From Anaerolineae bacterium (lineage in GTDB: Bacteria; Chloroflexota; Anaerolineae; 4572-78; J111): a stretch of DNA of 14,040 nucleotides. The notes under the pieces were generated by a model, which saw only the letters and a list, made by a program, of their open reading frames with translations, was not told the DNA's origin and made no database searches. The stretch's first letter is position 1. Every line of letters starts with the position of its first letter. Shown piece after piece: positions 13,669 through 14,040 of the stretch. The stretch is from NCBI GenBank assembly GCA_020433785.1, contig JAGRCC010000573.1:1-14040 (forward strand), in the 5' to 3' direction. The position numbers were made by a program, and so were the translations under genes.

Positions 13669-14040
13669 TCAATCGTGCGCCATCATGTCAATGGCGACGG
13701 TTACCGCCAGCAAGAGGATGTCGTTTTGACCTTGTGCGACCTGTACGCCGTACGTGTCGCGCAGACGGAACCATTTTTTCGATACCTCGGCAATCTTGTC
13801 GCCGTCTTCGCTGATATCGTACTCGTGGTCCAAAATGTTGCCCTGCACCTTCAGGTCCGGGCCATCGCCGATTTTTACCACCCATCGATCACGCAGGGGC
13901 GTGATGAGTGCCTTTTTGACCATGGCCAGCCGCTCACCATTGGGACCTTCGATTTCCATACTGTCTTTAATGCGCAACATCCGTTCCTGAATCTTGCACA
14001 ACTCGTTGCCGCTGGTGTCTTCAAAAAACAGGGTGTCGCG
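13669..14040 (-). CDS. LURP-one-related (DUF567) protein, N-terminus beyond window
   Basis: The frame runs off the right edge, so 123 residues of a protein usually near 160-170 are visible. It matches the LURP-one/Tubby C-terminal-like (phospholipid-scramblase-related) family. Family stretches are LFFEDTSGNELCKIQERMLR, IEGPNGERLAMVKK, then GNILDHEYDISEDGDKIAEV, SKKWFRLRDTYGVQVAQG and the C-terminal LLLAVTVAIDMMAHD. A TTG at 14001 is only a leucine within NELCKIQ and not the start. Function in bacteria is unknown; the fold is a beta-barrel around a central helix, and membrane association is possible. It is on the same strand as the HAD gene, but 307 bases of hairpin repeats separate them, so co-transcription is doubtful. 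Confidence 0.88.
   Translation of the reverse strand, partial: RDTLFFEDTSGNELCKIQERMLRIKDSMEIEGPNGERLAMVKKALITPLRDRWVVKIGDGPDLKVQGNILDHEYDISEDGDKIAEVSKKWFRLRDTYGVQVAQGQNDILLLAVTVAIDMMAHD

Overview
The window looks like chromosomal DNA of an uncultured Chloroflexota (Anaerolineae-like) bacterium. This is an inference from gene content (LURP-one protein, two AI-2E permeases, YugP-type protease, NarL-type orphan regulator, SulP, DUF389 and DUF1269 proteins), moderate GC, occasional TTG/GTG starts, and many different palindromic repeats between the genes. No rRNA, tRNA, CRISPR array, transposase or integrase was seen.

Layout. At the left, two plus-strand genes encode a DUF389 membrane protein (101-1156) and an unrecognised two-membrane-segment protein with a long helical middle (1316-2062). 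They are separated by a palindromic terminator candidate and two tandem hairpins. A tightly spaced minus-strand series runs from 7223 down to 2338: DUF1269 protein, NarL/LuxR response regulator, YugP-type zinc protease, AI-2E permease, SPFH/band-7 protein and a small 'phage holin 4_2' membrane protein. A YihY/BrkB-like membrane protein follows (minus, 7365-8279), bracketed by two copies of one palindromic repeat. Divergent from it is a tail-anchored Ser/Thr kinase homologue with a broken HRD motif (8482-9351). A second minus-strand series runs HAD hydrolase (13361 down to 12426), SulP anion transporter, and a second AI-2E permease preceded by an 11-codon leader ORF. A LURP-one protein, cut by the window edge, closes the window.

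How the genes may work together. Most are integral membrane or membrane-surface proteins. The six-gene series reads as an envelope-maintenance module: an SPFH scaffold, a membrane metalloprotease, a permease, small membrane proteins and one transcription factor with no partner kinase in view. The HAD-SulP-AI-2E series looks like an anion or solute transport unit. These joint roles are inferred from gene order only.

The most unusual material is the repeat content, in at least seven different palindromic designs. Several touch gene ends: one encodes the last residues and stop of the DUF389 gene, one overlaps the possible upstream start of the YihY gene, one ends next to the LURP-one stop, and one forms a terminator-like hairpin just ahead of the HAD ribosome binding site.
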